64,000 nucleotides of DNA from Pelagerythrobacter marensis (GTDB lineage Bacteria; Pseudomonadota; Alphaproteobacteria; Sphingomonadales; Sphingomonadaceae). Below the pieces are notes generated by a model, which saw only the letters and a program-made list of their open reading frames with translations, was not told the origin of the DNA and made no database searches. Positions 27,714 through 34,763 of this stretch are shown here, one piece after another. Where the stretch lies: contig NZ_CP011805.1 in NCBI RefSeq assembly GCF_001028625.1, forward strand, positions 1 to 64,000, in the 5' to 3' direction. Position 1 is the first letter of the stretch; the number at the start of each line of letters is the position of its first letter. Position numbers and translations under genes: made by a program.

Positions 27714-27950
27714 ACCCCGCCGAAGCGGGGTGGAGGAAGCCCGCCAAGGGATCGGGGGCGGCTGGCTGACGTGCTCTGATGGCATGTGGTTGTGGGAGTG
27801 CAGCACGGCGATCCCCCTTGGCCCGCCGTGAGCGGATGAACCTGCGGAGAGTCCGTTCGTACCCACGTTGCGCCGCGTGCGTCCATCTCTGCAGGTTGGA
27901 GCGGGTTCGGAGGACTCCCGGAGTGTCCGTGAGGCCGATCAAGCATGCGA
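27714..27950 (-). ncRNA. Candidate structured RNA with terminator
   Basis: No credible protein is encoded in 27650-28037. On the minus strand a series of stems can be drawn: AACCTGC (27897-27891)/GCAGGTT (27846-27840), CACGGCG/CGCCGTG around 27831-27803, GTGCT/AGCAC around 27805-27771, and GCCAAGG...GATCG with CGATCCCTTGGC. A classic terminator hairpin CCCCGC-TTCG-GCGGGG followed by TTCTTT ends it at 27730-27709. It resembles a processed structural RNA, but I cannot match it to 6S, tmRNA, SRP or RNase P, and no good promoter is visible. Confidence 0.3.
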
Positions 27951-28000
27951 GTTGCCAAACGGACGATTGCGCTTTGAGCGTCAAGCCAATTTGACGGAAT

Positions 28001-28029
28001 CCTCTCGTTTTCTTATATGTACCGAGAGG
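28001..28029 (+). promoter_or_regulatory. Promoter and operator of the Panacea module
   Basis: The -35 TTGACG (27991-27996), a 17-bp spacer and -10 TATATG (28014-28019) fit a vegetative promoter. A perfect inverted repeat CCTCTCG (28001-28007)/CGAGAGG (28023-28029) brackets the -10, the layout expected for autoregulation by a toxin-antitoxin complex. The right arm also forms part of the GAGAGG ribosome site of the gene. Confidence 0.65.
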
Positions 28030-28037
28030 AGGCGACC

Positions 28038-28505
28038 ATGGCATACGATGCAGCAACTGTCGCCAATCGTTTTATCGAGTTGGCGGAAAATGATGGTGGG
28101 CGACGTTTGACGCCGATGCAGCTCATCAAACTGTCCTACATGGCTCACGGATTTTCACTTGCGATCAAGAACCGCCCTCTGCTCGACGAAGCGGTGGAGG
28201 CGTGGCGATATGGCCCCGTCATTCCCAGCCTGTACCGAAAGTTGAAGAGCTTCGGAAATGGAGGCGTCGATAAGCGGATTTCGCGCTTTTTCTCGTCCGA
28301 AACGCTGGCTTCCGAAGATACCGAACTCATCGACGCCGTGTACCAAAAGTACGGTAAGCTGACAGGCGGCCAACTTTCGTTTCTCACCCACAAGCGTGGC
28401 ACGCCGTGGGATGAGGCGTACCGTCCGAACGAGTATGGCGTTGAACTAGATGATGCCGCTATCCGCCGCCATTACGCAGACCTGTTACGTGGCGTCGCCG
28501 CCTGA
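28038..28505 (+). CDS. Panacea (DUF4065) antitoxin-domain protein
   Basis: A 155-residue Panacea-domain protein: VANRFIELAENDGGRRLTPM, QLIKLSYMAHGFSLAIKNRP, EAWRYGPVIPSLYRKLKSFG and, near the end, LTHKRGTPWDEAY are family hallmarks. Panacea domains serve as antitoxins for unrelated toxins encoded beside them (PanAT systems). The downstream gene overlaps it by 17 bases and is the likely partner. GAGAGGAGG precedes ATG 28038. Confidence 0.88.
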   Translation: MAYDAATVANRFIELAENDGGRRLTPMQLIKLSYMAHGFSLAIKNRPLLDEAVEAWRYGPVIPSLYRKLKSFGNGGVDKRISRFFSSETLASEDTELIDAVYQKYGKLTGGQLSFLTHKRGTPWDEAYRPNEYGVELDDAAIRRHYADLLRGVAA

Positions 28506-28863
28506 CGGCCAGCTCCCCGATCTCCCCGCGCCCGATCTTGAGGGCTTCGAAGAGGATTCCCTTTCCGGGCGGGAGGAGAGCGAGTGGAAACGGCTAGATG
28601 AACTCAGCAAGGCGAGGCACGATAACGCCCTCGCCATCCACAAAACCATAAAGTGGCTAATCCCCAGCGCACTGATATTGGGCTTCATTGGATTTGCTGC
28701 GTTGTCCAGCGTGTACGTGGCCCATCTTCTGCTGCCAAACGAGCGCCGGTGGCTGACGCCTGATGAAGTGCAGCATATTCACAGCATGATCTTCAGCGGT
28801 GTGGTTGGTGGGGCTATCGCCCTGCTCGCAAAAATGTACCTCGGAGATGTGAAGAAGGATTAG
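28489..28863 (+). CDS. Two-TM membrane protein, candidate Panacea-paired toxin
   Basis: A 124-residue protein: acidic soluble N-terminus (PDLPAPDLEGFEEDSLSGRE), a helical stretch with HDNALAIHKTIKW, then two membrane spans, LIPSALILGFIGFAALSSVY and MIFSGVVGGAIALLAKMYL. GTG 28489 inside the antitoxin gene is the best start; ATG 28450 is further upstream. Membrane-depolarising partners are among reported Panacea-linked toxins, so this pairing is plausible, but the toxic role is inferred from context only. Confidence 0.72.
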   Translation: MASPPDGQLPDLPAPDLEGFEEDSLSGREESEWKRLDELSKARHDNALAIHKTIKWLIPSALILGFIGFAALSSVYVAHLLLPNERRWLTPDEVQHIHSMIFSGVVGGAIALLAKMYLGDVKKD

Positions 28864-28886
28864 TACTCACTCTGGCGGTGTCGCGA

Positions 28887-29498
28887 TCACAATACCATCG
28901 CCGCCGATATCGCATCCATCAGCGTCGAGATCGGCACCGGCACGCTCGTTGAGCGATACCCCGGATTGAATGCCTGACGCTGCCCGTACTGCTCGATCCA
29001 GTGCCGACCGTTCATGCGCCAGGCGCGCTGTAGAGGCACCACAGGCAGCAGATAACACCTTCGGGTCGGCGCGAACGCATAGGCGATGAAATCGCAGGCC
29101 AACGGCTTCTGGATCCAGCCGGGCTTGCGCCGCTCTTCGTCGCTCCACCGCTCCAGCAGGATATCGGGCCAAGCGTTCGTGCGGACCTTCTCGTCCACGG
29201 TAAAAACCCGGCCGCAGGCGAGCGTTAGAATGCGATCGATGCCACCACGCTGCGCCCAGCCATCGTCACGAACGGACACAGCACTGACGAGAGTGGGGAA
29301 GGCGCGGCGGTAGATCTCCATCCACCACGGCGCTTCGGAGTACTGGTTGGAAAGCGCGAGGCTCGCATGGAAGTCGTGTGTTTTCAGCGCTGAAGGAAGG
29401 CGCCCCGGCAGGGTGGCCGGGGCGCTCTGGAGTGGCAATTCGGATTGGGCGTCAATCAAAACGTACCGCGTCAGTGCTCGTGGTCGCTGATCGGACAA
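28887..29498 (-). CDS. Hypothetical protein, possible PD-(D/E)XK-like fold
   Basis: A 203-residue protein at the end of a four-gene minus-strand operon. GGIDRILTLACGRVFTVDEK contains a D...(D/E)-x-K arrangement like PD-(D/E)XK nucleases, followed by LACDFIAYAFAPTRRCYLLP. There is no membrane span. The start is uncertain: TTG 29498 gives a 28-base overlap with the upstream gene, and later starts are possible. The nuclease idea is pattern-based only. Confidence 0.65.
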   Translation of the reverse strand: MSDQRPRALTRYVLIDAQSELPLQSAPATLPGRLPSALKTHDFHASLALSNQYSEAPWWMEIYRRAFPTLVSAVSVRDDGWAQRGGIDRILTLACGRVFTVDEKVRTNAWPDILLERWSDEERRKPGWIQKPLACDFIAYAFAPTRRCYLLPVVPLQRAWRMNGRHWIEQYGQRQAFNPGYRSTSVPVPISTLMDAISAAMVL

Positions 29499-29743
29499 CC
29501 GGGGTAGGCGTAAGAGTTCCCGTGGAGAGTAAGCACCGGCTGACCAGTGTTGATACCGTCCTCATCGCATTGCCCAAAGGGGTCATCATCTTCGAAGTCG
29601 GCATCCCCATCTATCTCATCGAGCCTGTCGATAAGAGACTCCACTAAGCCTTCCAGCGCGTCACGCGACAGGCGCGGAATTGCATCGGACAGGAGGCTTA
29701 GTGGGAGAGCAGACGTCACCTGCACTTTTGGATGCGTCACCAT
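29471..29743 (-). CDS. Small acidic hypothetical protein
   Basis: A 90-residue protein with a helical segment (RDALEGLVESLIDRLDEIDG) and a very acidic stretch (DADFEDDDPFGQCDEDGINT). Similar Asp/Glu-rich small proteins occur in phages and integrative elements without known role. The ATG overlaps the upstream stop by one base (TGATG). Confidence 0.65.
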   Translation of the reverse strand: MVTHPKVQVTSALPLSLLSDAIPRLSRDALEGLVESLIDRLDEIDGDADFEDDDPFGQCDEDGINTGQPVLTLHGNSYAYPGCPISDHEH

Positions 29744-30081
29744 CAAGCCGCCCCCTCTGTTGCTAGTCTCTCATTGTGATCGACGGGTAGGAGCCGCTTT
29801 GCATCAAGGGCGAGTATGGCGATTGCCTCCTGTGCACACCACCAGCCGTCAGCGATGTCCCAGTCATCAATAAGTTCCAGCTTTGCCCGAACATCTGCAA
29901 GGCACCCGGCCGGCGTTAGGAGGCAGGCGTCGAGCGCTGCGGCATGCTTGTCATTCAATTGATCAGTTACCGATTCGGGTTCGCCGCTGGCATAAGCGAG
30001 GTCCATCTGTGCGCGAGCGACCGTGCGCCTTCGTATGAGGTCATCCCAAACAATGCGATTGGGGAGATCGTGCGCTGTCAT
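29743..30081 (-). CDS. Hypothetical protein
   Basis: A 112-residue protein, mostly helical (IVWDDLIRRRTVARAQMDLA, DIADGWWCAQEAIAILALDA), not recognised. The ATG at 30081 overlaps the upstream gene stop as ATGA. It is the second gene of the four-gene minus operon. Confidence 0.7.
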   Translation of the reverse strand: MTAHDLPNRIVWDDLIRRRTVARAQMDLAYASGEPESVTDQLNDKHAAALDACLLTPAGCLADVRAKLELIDDWDIADGWWCAQEAIAILALDAKRLLPVDHNERLATEGAA

Positions 30082-30482
30082 GACACTTCCCCCAATTCGC
30101 GAAGCGATCGAATCGCGGTGAGTATTAGACGGACATTCCAGTCGAAATCCGTTTCGCGATCGAGGAAATAGCGAAGGTCGCAATTGCAGGCAGCAGTGTC
30201 GTCATCACGACGTCCGACCATGTGTAGAATTGCCAACCAAAGAATTAGTTCGATGTCCTCCGGAGTGGTCGCGAGGCTAGCTTGCAGGACGCTTTCAGCT
30301 GCATCCATTGCATTGATCTGCTCCAACTCTGCTGGCGTGTGCATGCCAACAACAGGACCATCATCCAAGGGTAGCGCATTATAGGAGAGCCTTGCCTTCC
30401 TGTAGCGCTTCCATGCTATGGATATCGCGATGTCGTTCTTCGCGGCTTTCGCGGCCACAGGTGTGGTGGTAGGTGCATTCAT
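30078..30482 (-). CDS. Hypothetical protein, first gene of the minus operon
   Basis: A 134-residue helical protein (ISIAWKRYRKARLSYNALPL; IELILWLAILHMVGRRDDDT). I do not recognise it. It is divergent from the Xre gene, with two operator-like repeats in the 157-bp gap, so the operon is probably controlled by that regulator. Base composition is clearly less GC-rich than the chromosome. Confidence 0.7.
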   Translation of the reverse strand: MNAPTTTPVAAKAAKNDIAISIAWKRYRKARLSYNALPLDDGPVVGMHTPAELEQINAMDAAESVLQASLATTPEDIELILWLAILHMVGRRDDDTAACNCDLRYFLDRETDFDWNVRLILTAIRSLRELGEVS

Positions 30483-30572
30483 AGTCGTGTCCCTTCGTCA
30501 ATAAGGGTGTCGATCAGACCGGGCATTTGGGGTGGCATCCCCATTGCTCGGTCGCCTCGGCATACGGCCTTG

Positions 30573-30637
30573 GTGATACAATTTGTCTCACAAGGCGGAC
30601 GGTTGCGTCAACCCCCTTTGTGATATAAATCGTCTCA
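30573..30637 (+). promoter_or_regulatory. Direct operator repeats upstream of xre
   Basis: GTGATACAATTTGTCTCA (30573-30590) and GTGATATAAATCGTCTCA (30620-30637) match at 15 of 18 positions. They contain -10-like hexamers (TACAAT 30577-30582 and TATAAA 30624-30629), and the second ends two bases before ATG 30640. The arrangement fits an autoregulated divergent promoter region. Confidence 0.6.
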
Positions 30638-30639
30638 AG

Positions 30640-30858
30640 ATGGACGGTGTGCAATCGAAGATGGCAAGAGCTGCCCTCGGGTGGTCAACTCATAAGCTGG
30701 CTGAGATGGCGGGAGTGGGACGCGCCACTGTGGTGCGGTTCGAAGAGGGCGAACCAGTGGGGCCAAAAACACGCGAAAAGATAGAAATCACCCTGATAGA
30801 TGCGGGGGCGCAGTTCCTGCGACGATCCGGGCGGCTTGGGGTGACAGTACCCGAATAG
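30640..30858 (+). CDS. Xre-family HTH regulator
   Basis: A 72-residue protein, almost entirely one Cro/C1-type HTH: SKMARAALGWSTHKLAEMAG then VGRATVVRFEEGEPVGPKTR and EKIEITLIDAGAQFL. ATG 30640 gives a complete domain; TTG 30583 would add 19 residues read through the first operator repeat. It probably represses itself and the divergent operon. Confidence 0.85.
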   Translation: MDGVQSKMARAALGWSTHKLAEMAGVGRATVVRFEEGEPVGPKTREKIEITLIDAGAQFLRRSGRLGVTVPE

Positions 30859-30906
30859 GGTGAACGAGATTGTCACGAGATTCGGAAAGGTGCTAGTTTG
30901 CCTTCA

Positions 30907-31122
30907 ATGACGATCTTCGAACCTTTCGCGTTTGCCGCTGCCGTCGCTGCTATTGTGGCGGCCCAATTCTGGTGGGCTGTGGCAACGGTCGCGGGCAAAC
31001 ACGCCGGCGACGCTGTTCGGGTCAATAGGAAGCTCCACAACGCTGCCGTCATGACCGCGTTGGCACTCGGACTGGCCGCAGCCTCCGTGTTCGTTCTCCC
31101 AGCTGTCGGGCTGTTTTACTAG
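30907..31122 (+). CDS. Small two-TM membrane protein
   Basis: A 71-residue protein with two hydrophobic spans (FEPFAFAAAVAAIVAAQFWW and VMTALALGLAAASVFVLPAV) and a short basic loop between them. No family is recognised. Its stop codon is the first part of iteron module B. Confidence 0.65.
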   Translation: MTIFEPFAFAAAVAAIVAAQFWWAVATVAGKHAGDAVRVNRKLHNAAVMTALALGLAAASVFVLPAVGLFY

Positions 31123-31152
31123 GACGTTAGGGACAATAGGGACAATATTGCC
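31121..31152 (+). repeat. Iteron-like 32-bp module B
   Basis: AGGACGTTAGGGACAATAGG then GACAATATTGCC. It matches module C (40688-40719, other strand) at most positions, including the shared ATTGCC end, and A1/A2 in the AGGGACA cores. It lies just after the small membrane protein gene. Confidence 0.8.
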
Positions 31153-31259
31153 GCCCGGACCCTTCTCAGCTCGGAACAACGCGCAGAGGATCGGCACGAC
31201 ACTTATTCATTCGGCGAGTACGGTCTTCCAGTTGACGATCTCGGGCCGTACTGAGCGCA

Positions 31260-31610
31260 ATGCTCTTCGCTGCAATCGCTCTAACCCTCTGTCCACCAAC
31301 GGGTGTCCGCATCACCTGCGTTCACGACGGCGACACCTTCATCGTTGAGCGCGAACGTATCAGGATAGCCGATATCGACGCGCCCGAGTTAAACGGGAAA
31401 TGTTCATTGGAGACTGCACGCGCCCGGAAGGCGCGTGACCGGCTGCTTACTCTACTCAACGCAGCGCCCTATAAGATCTACCGGCAAGGTAAGGACCGTT
31501 ACGGTCGCACGCTGGCTATCGTAACGAACGATGGTGGCTCAATTGGGGACCAGCTGGTTGCGGAAGGATTGGCGAGAACCTGGGCAGGTCGGCGCGAGAG
31601 TTGGTGCTGA
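31260..31610 (+). CDS. SNase/thermonuclease-family protein
   Basis: A 116-residue nuclease of the staphylococcal nuclease family. Catalytic and Ca-binding segments are VHDGDTFIV, RIRIADIDAPE and KDRYGRTLA, so all key Asp/Arg/Glu positions are present. A short hydrophobic N-terminus (MLFAAIALTLCP) suggests export. A related but divergent domain forms the start of the giant protein at 35791. Confidence 0.85.
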   Translation: MLFAAIALTLCPPTGVRITCVHDGDTFIVERERIRIADIDAPELNGKCSLETARARKARDRLLTLLNAAPYKIYRQGKDRYGRTLAIVTNDGGSIGDQLVAEGLARTWAGRRESWC

Positions 31611-31777
31611 TCGGCGAGACCAGTGTGACGAAAAATCATGTGAAGATTGGAATGACTTGGATTTGCATACCAATTTACACGTCGCATTTGTCCAATTCTG
31701 AATTTTCTACTGGCATTTTGGTTGAGATTTGCAGATATTGACTTTGCGCATGGGGGCGCATTGAACTGGGGGACAGC

Positions 31778-32491
31778 ATGAGGATTCTTTTGTTGGCAGC
31801 GGCGACCGCCGTTGTTGGGATGCCTGCGATGGCGCAGGTCAATCAGTCAGCAGTACCGGTCCAGGCGCTCCGCGCCCCGCCACAGCCCAAAACTGTTCTT
31901 CCGGCGGGGACCGAAATTCCACTGAAGATGACGCAGGACGTCACGACCAAAGGTCGGGGCTGGGAAGAAGGCGATCAGTTCAATCTGGCGGTCGCAGCAC
32001 CGGTAATGCTGGGCGATTTCGTGGTCATTCCGGCGGGGACCAAGGGAGTGGGCCGAATCACTTGGCTCACCAGCCGCGGAGCATTTGGTAAATCCGGTAA
32101 GATGGATATCGAGCTGGAATACCTGGAGCTGAGCGGTCGTCGGATCAATATCGACGGGACATATCGCCAGGAAGGCGATGGCGCGACTCTGGCGACGGTC
32201 GGCGGGGTCATTGTGGCAGGTCTGTTCGCCGGGTTCATCACCGGGAAAAGTGGCACGATCCCGCAAGGCCGTGAACTGACGGCGACGCTTGAAAGCGATC
32301 TGCCGGTTGCTCTGCCCGAGGGCGCAAATTTGGCACCAGTGCCGGTTCAGGCGACCTCAGTTGCGCCTGTCGAGGCTTCGGACGAGGCAGAGTTGGTTAC
32401 CGAAGCCGCTGAAAGCGTTTCGACCGAAGTTGCTGAGATAGACGACAGCAATGCTGCCGTTGAGGAACCGGTCGAACCGAATCCAGAGTGA
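31778..32491 (+). CDS. Exported protein with VirB10/TrbI-like beta region
   Basis: A 237-residue protein with a signal peptide (cleavage near MAQ|VNQ). The core LPAGTEIPLKMTQDVTTKGR and FVVIPAGTKGVGRITW recalls the beta-barrel of VirB10/TrbI-like proteins, but no other secretion gene is present. A glycine-rich span (VGGVIVAGLFAGFITG) lies mid-protein, and a Glu/Ala-rich tail (~60 residues) ends it. Ribosome site GGGGGACAG. Function unknown. Confidence 0.75.
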   Translation: MRILLLAAATAVVGMPAMAQVNQSAVPVQALRAPPQPKTVLPAGTEIPLKMTQDVTTKGRGWEEGDQFNLAVAAPVMLGDFVVIPAGTKGVGRITWLTSRGAFGKSGKMDIELEYLELSGRRINIDGTYRQEGDGATLATVGGVIVAGLFAGFITGKSGTIPQGRELTATLESDLPVALPEGANLAPVPVQATSVAPVEASDEAELVTEAAESVSTEVAEIDDSNAAVEEPVEPNPE

Positions 32492-32528
32492 TCGGTTCGA
32501 AGATCCTGGCCCGTCATGGGGCGGGCCA

Positions 32529-32624
32529 GTGAAATTGAAGCTCGATCTTTTCCTGCTAGTGGCGCTCGCCGTGGTCAGCTGCCTCACGCTGATCGCGTAC
32601 GTCGTCCGTCTGCTGACCGAATAA
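32529..32624 (+). CDS. Possible 31-residue membrane peptide
   Basis: GTG 32529 opens a 31-codon frame, MKLKLDLFLLVALAVVSC then LTLIAYVVRLLTE: two basic residues followed by one strong hydrophobic helix. It follows the exported protein by 37 bases, perhaps co-transcribed. It overlaps the 3' end of the minus-strand gene at 32556. Short length and a GTG start make it tentative. Confidence 0.35.
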   Translation: MKLKLDLFLLVALAVVSCLTLIAYVVRLLTE

Positions 32625-32882
32625 CGTAGGGGTTTCGGCACCTGGCGACTCTCCGCTCACGAACAACGGAAGCAGCGGGCGCGCCATGTCCTCAGACCTC
32701 GGCTCGCGCATCAACTCGTAGCGGCGCAGCGACGCAAACACGCGCTGCACAATTGTCTCCACCGCCCGGCCGCGATCGAACTTCCCGGCAAACGCGTTGC
32801 GCAGCACATAGTTGGGCGCGGTGGTCACCGCGATGTGCAGGGCGGTCTCGATTTCTTCGTCACTGGCGCGAATCATTTCCAT
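32556..32882 (-). CDS. Hypothetical protein
   Basis: A 108-residue protein. The first ~70 residues look folded (SDEEIETALHIAVTTAPNYV, GRAVETIVQRVFASLRRYEL); the rest is proline/acid-rich and probably disordered. Two adjacent ATGs (32882 and 32876) compete. I do not recognise a family. The region 32883-33151 upstream holds no gene I can support. Confidence 0.6.
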   Translation of the reverse strand: MEMIRASDEEIETALHIAVTTAPNYVLRNAFAGKFDRGRAVETIVQRVFASLRRYELMREPRSEDMARPLLPLFVSGESPGAETPTLFGQQTDDVRDQREAADHGERH

Positions 32883-33151
32883 CCGCCAATGAGAACAGAT
32901 GCGGAACAAATGTGCAAGTCCAGCATTGCGATTGGAAGACGATATCGCGGGCACGATATAGCCAGCGGATCAGTCCCAACCCAAATGACTGACAATAAGG
33001 TCAACTGTGCAGAAGCTCTCTGAGCAATGCGCCGACGCGCGCATTTGTCGCTAGACACGGAAGGTGCGTTCAGAGAAGAAGCCAAAATACCAGGACCTGA
33101 TGGACTGTGTTCTAGAAAGAGAAATAGTACTATCGTCAAGGGAGGAAGACT

Positions 33152-33322
33152 ATGGACGCCCTAAAGTCGGTCGCTTGGCTAATATTTTCAGTAGGCGGCT
33201 TGTGGATTGGACAGAAAATTGGAGTTGCCCTGGAACTTCCATCGCTTTTGATCTTCTGTCTCATGATGATATTTGCCTTCGGTGGATTTATGTTGGCTTT
33301 GTTGACGATGCATCGACTTTAG
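33152..33322 (+). CDS. Small two-TM membrane protein (56 residues)
   Basis: ATG 33152 follows a strong ribosome site (GGGAGGAAG). The product, MDALKSVAWLIFSVGGLWIG then QKIGVALELPSLLIFCLMMI and FAFGGFMLALLTMHRL, has two hydrophobic spans. The stop TAG runs into a tract of nine G residues (33322-33330). It has clearly low GC for this genome, consistent with transfer. Function unknown. Confidence 0.6.
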   Translation: MDALKSVAWLIFSVGGLWIGQKIGVALELPSLLIFCLMMIFAFGGFMLALLTMHRL

Positions 33323-33461
33323 GGGGGGGGCGCTCGTTACGCTGCGGGCACCTCAGGTTGATCGCCCGGCCGCGAAGCGAAATCTGCGGTCAGCGTCCGG
33401 CGAGCACGGTCGTATCGCGATATCCGTAGCGGCCGACCCACGATCACGATAAGCTGCCGCC

Positions 33462-34064
33462 ATGTGCAATCTCTATCGGATCAAAAGCTCGAACGCCGAG
33501 ATCGCCGGCCTGTTCGACGTCGAGGCTACTGCAGGGAACGCCGCCGAGGAAGTTTACCCCGGCTATCCCGGTCTGGTGGTGGCCGAGGGCCAGCTGCGCT
33601 CAATGGTTTGGGGATTTCCGCTGGTACTCAAGAGCAAGAAGACCGGCCAGCCACTCAAGCCCAAGCCGGTGAACAACGCGCGGACCGACAAGCTCGACAG
33701 CTTCATGTGGCGCTACAGCTTCGAAGAGCGGCGCTGTCTGATCCCGCTTACCGCCTGGGCCGAGGCCGAGGGGCCCAAGGGCGCCATGACCCGCACCTGG
33801 ATGAGCCTGCCGGATCAGCCGGTCTTCGCCGTCGCCGGGATCTGGCGCGCGAGCGAGGAGTGGGGTGAGTGCTATTCGATGGTGATGACCGATGCCGCCG
33901 ACGCGGCCGCCGAGGTGCACAATCGGATGCCGGTGATCTTGCGGGCCGATGATTATGATAGGTGGCAGCGCGCGGCACCAGATGAGGCTCGGGCGCTGTG
34001 CGTGTCGTATGGCGGCAATGTCGCGATCGAGCGAACGGCTGATAAATGGAGGCGTGACTCGTAA
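33462..34064 (+). CDS. SRAP domain protein (HMCES/YedK family)
   Basis: A 200-residue SOS response-associated peptidase fold. The catalytic Cys2 follows the initiator Met (MCNLYR); Asn in KPVNNARTDKLDSF and His in VHNRMPVIL complete the known active site that crosslinks to abasic sites in single-stranded DNA. SRAP proteins protect AP sites at replication forks; phage- and element-borne copies are common. Its start is fixed by the requirement for Cys at position 2. Confidence 0.9.
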   Translation: MCNLYRIKSSNAEIAGLFDVEATAGNAAEEVYPGYPGLVVAEGQLRSMVWGFPLVLKSKKTGQPLKPKPVNNARTDKLDSFMWRYSFEERRCLIPLTAWAEAEGPKGAMTRTWMSLPDQPVFAVAGIWRASEEWGECYSMVMTDAADAAAEVHNRMPVILRADDYDRWQRAAPDEARALCVSYGGNVAIERTADKWRRDS

Positions 34065-34206
34065 TCATGTGTCTGTGCATCAGAGAATGACCGCCGGACA
34101 GAAACGTCAGAATCATCTCCACCAGGGCGTAGGCAGGAGATCAAAACACGAACATTAATTGACTTTCTTTAGAACATGTGATACGGACGCAGCACACATC
34201 GTCGGG

Positions 34207-34356
34207 ATGACAGAGGTGATGATGCAGGACGTTCACGTATCTTTTCGGGCCAGTTCCGCTGTCGTGGCGGAGTTGGCCCGGCGCGCCGAAAAGGCGGGCT
34301 GTTCAGTGTCCGAGTACCTGCGCGCTGTGGTGCGCGAGAAGGTGGGGCTCCAATGA
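34207..34356 (+). CDS. Ribbon-helix-helix-like small protein
   Basis: A 49-residue protein: VHVSFRASSAVVAELARRAE then KAGCSVSEYLRAVVREKVG, with the strand-helix-helix pattern of RHH DNA-binding proteins. Possible starts are ATG 34207, 34219 or 34222. The stop overlaps the next ATG by four bases. It may control the right-hand module. Confidence 0.7.
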   Translation: MTEVMMQDVHVSFRASSAVVAELARRAEKAGCSVSEYLRAVVREKVGLQ

Positions 34357-34763
34357 GGGCCGCATTCAATCCATTTAGGCATCTCGGTGCGGCTGCTTCA
34401 GGAGATATCGAAGCACAGCGAACGCTCGCTGAGCGCGGGATTGAACTCGCTATAGCGCAAGGCGATCTACTCACAGCGATGGACTCTGCAGTTTTCGCCC
34501 GACTCGCAGCTGCGCAGGGCTCGCGCGACGACAAGGGGCGACTGCTCTCGATTCTGGCATTGGCAAGCTCCCTTACTTCTGAGGACGAGAGGGACTTACG
34601 CGAAAGCCTTGCGGCCGAATGCCTCGCGCTCGTCTCGCTCCTGGCCGATGACGGCGAGGAATTTGCAGATCAGTTTCTGCTCAGCATAGCGGAGCATTCG
34701 TCGCCCACCGCTGTCGAGCTTTCCAAACATTTGCGAGCCGCGATGCTCGATAAGGGGGAATAA
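34353..34763 (+). CDS. Hypothetical helical protein of the right module
   Basis: A 136-residue, nearly all-helical protein with Sel1/TPR-like spacing in its first half (AASGDIEAQRTLAERGIELA, QGDLLTAMDSAVFARLAAAQ). It starts by ATGA overlap with the RHH gene and its stop shares one base with the following ATG. Small helical genes just before polyvalent-protein genes suggest a packaging or chaperone role; this is inference. Confidence 0.7.
   Translation: MRAAFNPFRHLGAAASGDIEAQRTLAERGIELAIAQGDLLTAMDSAVFARLAAAQGSRDDKGRLLSILALASSLTSEDERDLRESLAAECLALVSLLADDGEEFADQFLLSIAEHSSPTAVELSKHLRAAMLDKGE

Noticed and set aside
27714..27950. Identification of this region as 6S RNA
   Set aside because: GGTTCATCC and the nested stems are loosely reminiscent, but I cannot align the central bubble or closing stem, and a 6S gene would not be expected in a mobile element.
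27697..28056. 119-codon minus-strand frame
   Set aside because: It contains a perfect terminator hairpin in its 3' part, has biased Arg/Pro-rich composition and no ribosome site; the nested complementary segments favour an RNA.
33064..33429. 121-codon plus-strand frame
   Set aside because: The 56-codon frame inside it in another phase has the good ribosome site and coherent membrane helices; the longer frame has mixed composition and reads through the G-tract.
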